From: Pseudoduganella umbonata
GTDB lineage: Bacteria; Pseudomonadota; Gammaproteobacteria; Burkholderiales; Burkholderiaceae_D
NCBI RefSeq assembly: GCF_014192225.1
Contig: NZ_JACHXS010000007.1
Coordinates: 248,001 to 312,000, forward strand
DNA: 64,000 nt
Direction of reading: 5' to 3'
Positions 61,100-64,000 of this stretch are shown in pieces. The notes under the pieces are model-generated. The model ran no database searches. It was not told where the DNA came from and saw only the letters and a list, made by a program, of their open reading frames with translations. Each line of letters opens with the position of its first letter. Position 1 is the stretch's first letter. The position numbers and the translations under genes are program-made.

Positions 61100-62125
61100 T
61101 CAGCGCCGCATGCGGCTCTTGACGACCCTGCCGCCGGCATCGAACAGTACGAGGTACTCGGGTTTTTCCGCGGCGCGGCGGTCGTCGGTGCGTGGATACA
61201 GCCATGCCTCGCGGCCGTCGCGGAAGGCCACCGCCGTCCCCGGCCCCAGCAGCGCGCGCACCTGTCCGCGCGTGTAGCCCGGTTCCACACCGGGGGCGGC
61301 GGGCGCGCCGGGCGGCGGCGGATCGTCCATGGTTTCGAACGACAGCAGCGTATCGTCCGGCCAGGCACGGTCCCAGATGGGGGCGTGGTAGCTGCGCTCG
61401 AGCAGCACCTGGCAATCGCACCAGGGCAGGTCCGGCGCCTGCACGTGCCCGCCGGTGTACAGGAACCGCAGCGGTGCCGGCGTGGCGCGACCGCTCGCAT
61501 GCAGCGTTACCGCAAAGACCGGCCGGTCGGTGAAGAACAGGTAACGGCCGTCGGCATCGTTGCAGACCTGGTCCGGGTTGGCCAGCAGGTCGCCCAGCCA
61601 GGCGAACAGGTGGGCATTGTTCGATACCAGCCCCGCCTCCATGCCCACCCGGCATTCCAGGCGCAGGTCGCCGAGACGCCGCATGCCATCGGGCACGCCC
61701 GGACTGCGCACGTCCGCGCGCCAGGTCATGCTGGCGGTGCGGCGGTTCGCCACCAGTGCCGCATCCTCGCGCCATGCGCGTTCGTCGCGCGCCAGCGTAA
61801 AGCCGTTGTCCGTGCTGACCGGCACCGGGATGGCGAGCGTGTCGCCCACCACCTTCATCTCGATGCCATCCATCGATGTTCCCGGCAGGCGGGGCAGCAG
61901 GCGAAAGCGCAGGACGGCGCCGGGCGCCAGCACCGGTGCCTCGCGTGCGAAACGGTCCATGCCGCGGATCATGCGGCGGTACGATTTATCGACCGGATCG
62001 CGCGTTGCCGTCACGGCAACGCTGGGAACCGGCTGGTCCGCGGACGGTGAGGCGGCCGCGCCGCCGGCACCCGACAGGGCGAGGACCAGCACGGCGCAAC
62101 GGGGGACATTATTAAATTGCAACAT
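61100..62125 (-). CDS. Exported protein of unknown function with BamE/SmpA-like C-terminus
   Basis: A 341-residue protein with a Sec signal peptide (after MLQFNNVPRC, cleavage near AAASP). The main part (about 30-270) is not recognised; it contains several Trp/Cys residues, including LPWCDCQVL. The last 60 residues (GYTRGQVRALLGPG, EAWLYPRTDD, YLVLFDAGGRVV) have the short alpha-beta-beta pattern of the SmpA/BamE domain, which in BamE binds the outer-membrane assembly machinery. The start at 62125 has AGGAAGG in front. It is convergent with the YoaK gene and divergent from the sensor kinase. Confidence 0.7.
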   Translation of the reverse strand: MLQFNNVPRCAVLVLALSGAGGAAASPSADQPVPSVAVTATRDPVDKSYRRMIRGMDRFAREAPVLAPGAVLRFRLLPRLPGTSMDGIEMKVVGDTLAIPVPVSTDNGFTLARDERAWREDAALVANRRTASMTWRADVRSPGVPDGMRRLGDLRLECRVGMEAGLVSNNAHLFAWLGDLLANPDQVCNDADGRYLFFTDRPVFAVTLHASGRATPAPLRFLYTGGHVQAPDLPWCDCQVLLERSYHAPIWDRAWPDDTLLSFETMDDPPPPGAPAAPGVEPGYTRGQVRALLGPGTAVAFRDGREAWLYPRTDDRRAAEKPEYLVLFDAGGRVVKSRMRR

Positions 62126-62242
62126 CGAAGCCTTCCTGTCCTTTCGCTGTCCTGAACAGCCAAGATGGTACGCGCAGGCTTCCCGTGCGCCCGCACGGTT
62201 GGCGTTACAATCGCCGCATAACAAACGTCAGCGAAAGACACG

Positions 62243-64000
62243 ATGAGCGAAAAGTCAGCCAACAGTTCGTCGCTGCCCGTGCCCGCATCCGTTGCACCCA
62301 CCCGCAAGCCGGCCCTGCCCGATTTCCAGCAGCGTTACGAGCTGCTGGTGGCCAGCATCAGCGACTATGCGATCTACATGCTGGATTCGGAAGGTTATGT
62401 CAGCAGCTGGAACGCCGGCGCCGAGCGTTTCAAGGGTTACAAGGCGCACGAAATCATGGGGCAGCACTTCTCCCGCTTTTATACGGAAGAAGACAAGGAA
62501 GCCGCGCTGCCCGAACGGGCCCTGAACGCGGCGCGCAATGACGGCCGCTTCGAAGGCGAAGGCTGGCGCGTGCGCAACGATGGCACGCGCTTCTGGGCCA
62601 GCGTCGTCATCGACCCGATCCGCAATGCCGACGGAGAGCTGGTCGGTTTCGCCAAGATCACGCGCGACATCACCGACCGCCGCGACGCGCAGGAAGCGCT
62701 GCGGCAAAGCGAGCAGCATTTCCGCCTGCTGGTGCAGGGCGTCACCGACTATGCGATCTACATGCTGTCGCCGCAGGGCGAAATCACGAACTGGAACGTG
62801 GGCGCGCAGCGCATCAAGGGCTATTCCCAGGAAGAGGTGCTGGGCAGCCATTTCAGCCGCTTCTTCACCGACGAGGACCGTGCCGCCGGCGTGCCGCAGC
62901 GCGCCCTGGAAACGGCGGCGCGCGAAGGCCGCTTCGAAAGCGAAGGCTGGCGCGTGCGCCGCGACGGCACCCGCTTCTTCGCCCACGCCGTGCTCGATGC
63001 GATCCATGACGAGCAGGGCACGCTGATCGGCTTCGCCAAGATCACGCGCGACGTGACCGAGCAGCGTGCCACGGCCGAGTCGCTGGAACAGACCCGCAAT
63101 GCGCTGTTCCAGGCGCAGAAGATGGAGGCGATCGGCCAGCTCACCGGTGGCGTCGCGCACGATTTCAACAACCTGCTGGCCGTGCTTTCCTCGGGCGTCG
63201 ACATCCTGCATGCGCAGAATCCCGGCACCACCACGGTGCGGGTGCTGGACAGCATGCGCCGTGCGATCGACCGCGGCGCGCTGCTGACGCAGCAATTGCT
63301 GTCGTTCGCGCGGCAGCAGCCGCTGTCCACTGCGCTGCACCAGGCCAATGCGCTGATCGGCAGCTTCGAGCAGGTGTTGCGCCGGGCCAGCGGTCCGCAG
63401 GTATCGTTCATATTCGACCTGGCGCCGCGGCTGCCCAGCATCGTCGTCGACGAAGCGCGTTTCGAAGCCACGCTGCTGAACCTCGTCGTCAACGCGCGCG
63501 ATGCCATGCCGGGTGGCGGCTCGCTGGCGCTGGAAACGCGCAACGTGCGTCTGCGCGAGCACGAAGTGGGCACGCTGCCGGCCGGTGACTACGTGCGCGT
63601 GACGGTGCGCGACAGCGGCACCGGCATGACGCCGGAAGTGGTGAACCGCGCGTTCGAACCGTTCTTCACGACCAAGCCCGTCGGCAAGGGCACCGGCCTG
63701 GGACTGTCGCAGGTCTATGGTTTCATCACGCAGTCCGGCGGCGACGTGCAGATCCGCACCGAACTGGGGAAGGGTACGGCGATCACGCTGTTCCTGCCGG
63801 CCCACGAGAATGCGGCCGAAGTGGATGGCGGCCCGCAGGCGCACGCCGAACGCGTGCTGATCGTCGAGGATGACCAGCTGGTGATGGCGGTCGCCTGCGA
63901 CCTGTTTGAAACGATGGGGTACCAGGTGCAGAGCGCGCCGGATGGCGTGGCCGCGCTGCGCCTGCTGGAACAGCGCGGCATGGACATGGCGGTGGACGTG
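62243..64000 (+). CDS. Hybrid sensor histidine kinase with two PAS domains (3' end outside window)
   Basis: At least 586 codons, open to the window end. Two PAS domains (about 28-150 and 155-275) are close copies of each other: both have 'DYAIYML', 'GWRVR.DGTRF' and 'GFAKITRD'. Then come the HisKA region with the phospho-acceptor His in GGVAHDFNNLLA, the ATPase boxes (LLNLVVNARDAMP, DSGTGM, GTGLGLSQVYGF) and the start of a receiver domain (VLIVEDDQLVMAV), which is cut. No membrane segment is seen, so sensing is cytosolic; the PAS copies resemble those of heme- or flavin-binding sensors but no ligand can be assigned. Confidence 0.92.
   Translation, partial: MSEKSANSSSLPVPASVAPTRKPALPDFQQRYELLVASISDYAIYMLDSEGYVSSWNAGAERFKGYKAHEIMGQHFSRFYTEEDKEAALPERALNAARNDGRFEGEGWRVRNDGTRFWASVVIDPIRNADGELVGFAKITRDITDRRDAQEALRQSEQHFRLLVQGVTDYAIYMLSPQGEITNWNVGAQRIKGYSQEEVLGSHFSRFFTDEDRAAGVPQRALETAAREGRFESEGWRVRRDGTRFFAHAVLDAIHDEQGTLIGFAKITRDVTEQRATAESLEQTRNALFQAQKMEAIGQLTGGVAHDFNNLLAVLSSGVDILHAQNPGTTTVRVLDSMRRAIDRGALLTQQLLSFARQQPLSTALHQANALIGSFEQVLRRASGPQVSFIFDLAPRLPSIVVDEARFEATLLNLVVNARDAMPGGGSLALETRNVRLREHEVGTLPAGDYVRVTVRDSGTGMTPEVVNRAFEPFFTTKPVGKGTGLGLSQVYGFITQSGGDVQIRTELGKGTAITLFLPAHENAAEVDGGPQAHAERVLIVEDDQLVMAVACDLFETMGYQVQSAPDGVAALRLLEQRGMDMAVDV

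Overview
The window is high-GC, gene-dense chromosomal DNA. Its gene content suggests a betaproteobacterium of the Oxalobacteraceae, close to Massilia, Duganella or Pseudoduganella. The basis is the strong GC bias at third codon positions, TonB receptors of two types, several GGDEF/EAL proteins, a QseBC/YgiW-like set and a GarL-GarR-glycerate kinase operon. This is inference from gene content only; no rRNA or marker gene is present to fix the taxon.

Layout. 0.1-9.8 kb: housekeeping and metabolic genes (Nei-like glycosylase, DUF3016, thioesterase, dienelactone hydrolase, a CHASE-PAS-GGDEF-EAL protein, an exported alpha/beta hydrolase, and a DEAD-box RNA helicase with two DbpA-type RNA-binding domains). 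10.0-12.2 kb: a solitary TnsB/Mu-type transposase protein that has lost two of its three DDE residues, a terminator, then a 59-bp tandem array of hairpin units. 12.5-17.6 kb: a Tat-exported flavin amine/amino-acid oxidase, a cytochrome c, a secreted RidA protein and a TonB receptor, which look like one periplasmic oxidation module. 18.5-31.3 kb: part of a type VI secretion system (tssK divergent from tssF-tssG-vgrG), a PAAR protein, a Tle5-type phospholipase D effector and two tandem Sel1-repeat lipoproteins that are the likely immunity proteins.

31.4-50.9 kb: MazG-like and GNAT proteins, an exported M1 aminopeptidase, a eukaryotic-type EndoU nuclease fused to a lamin-tail domain, UvsE, a TUDOR-like protein, a diguanylate cyclase, the tartronate-semialdehyde operon (aldolase, reductase, glycerate kinase) with two palindromic operators, a two-component system with a YgiW-like protein, a MYG1-type protein, a carboxylesterase and a second GGDEF-EAL protein. 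51.1-59.4 kb: an MFS transporter and GlxA-type regulator divergent from two M20 peptidases and a large TonB receptor, which together look like an uptake-and-hydrolysis unit for peptides or acylated amino acids. 59.5-64.0 kb: an intact tRNA-Phe and a truncated copy bracketing a DUF4242 gene, then a YoaK-type membrane protein, a BamE-like exported protein and a hybrid sensor kinase cut by the window end.

Most striking items: the catalytically disarmed TnsB-like protein, the flavoprotein/cytochrome/RidA/TonB module, the EndoU-lamin-tail fusion, the tRNA-Phe islet, and a dispersed hairpin repeat family with a conserved 41-bp period.
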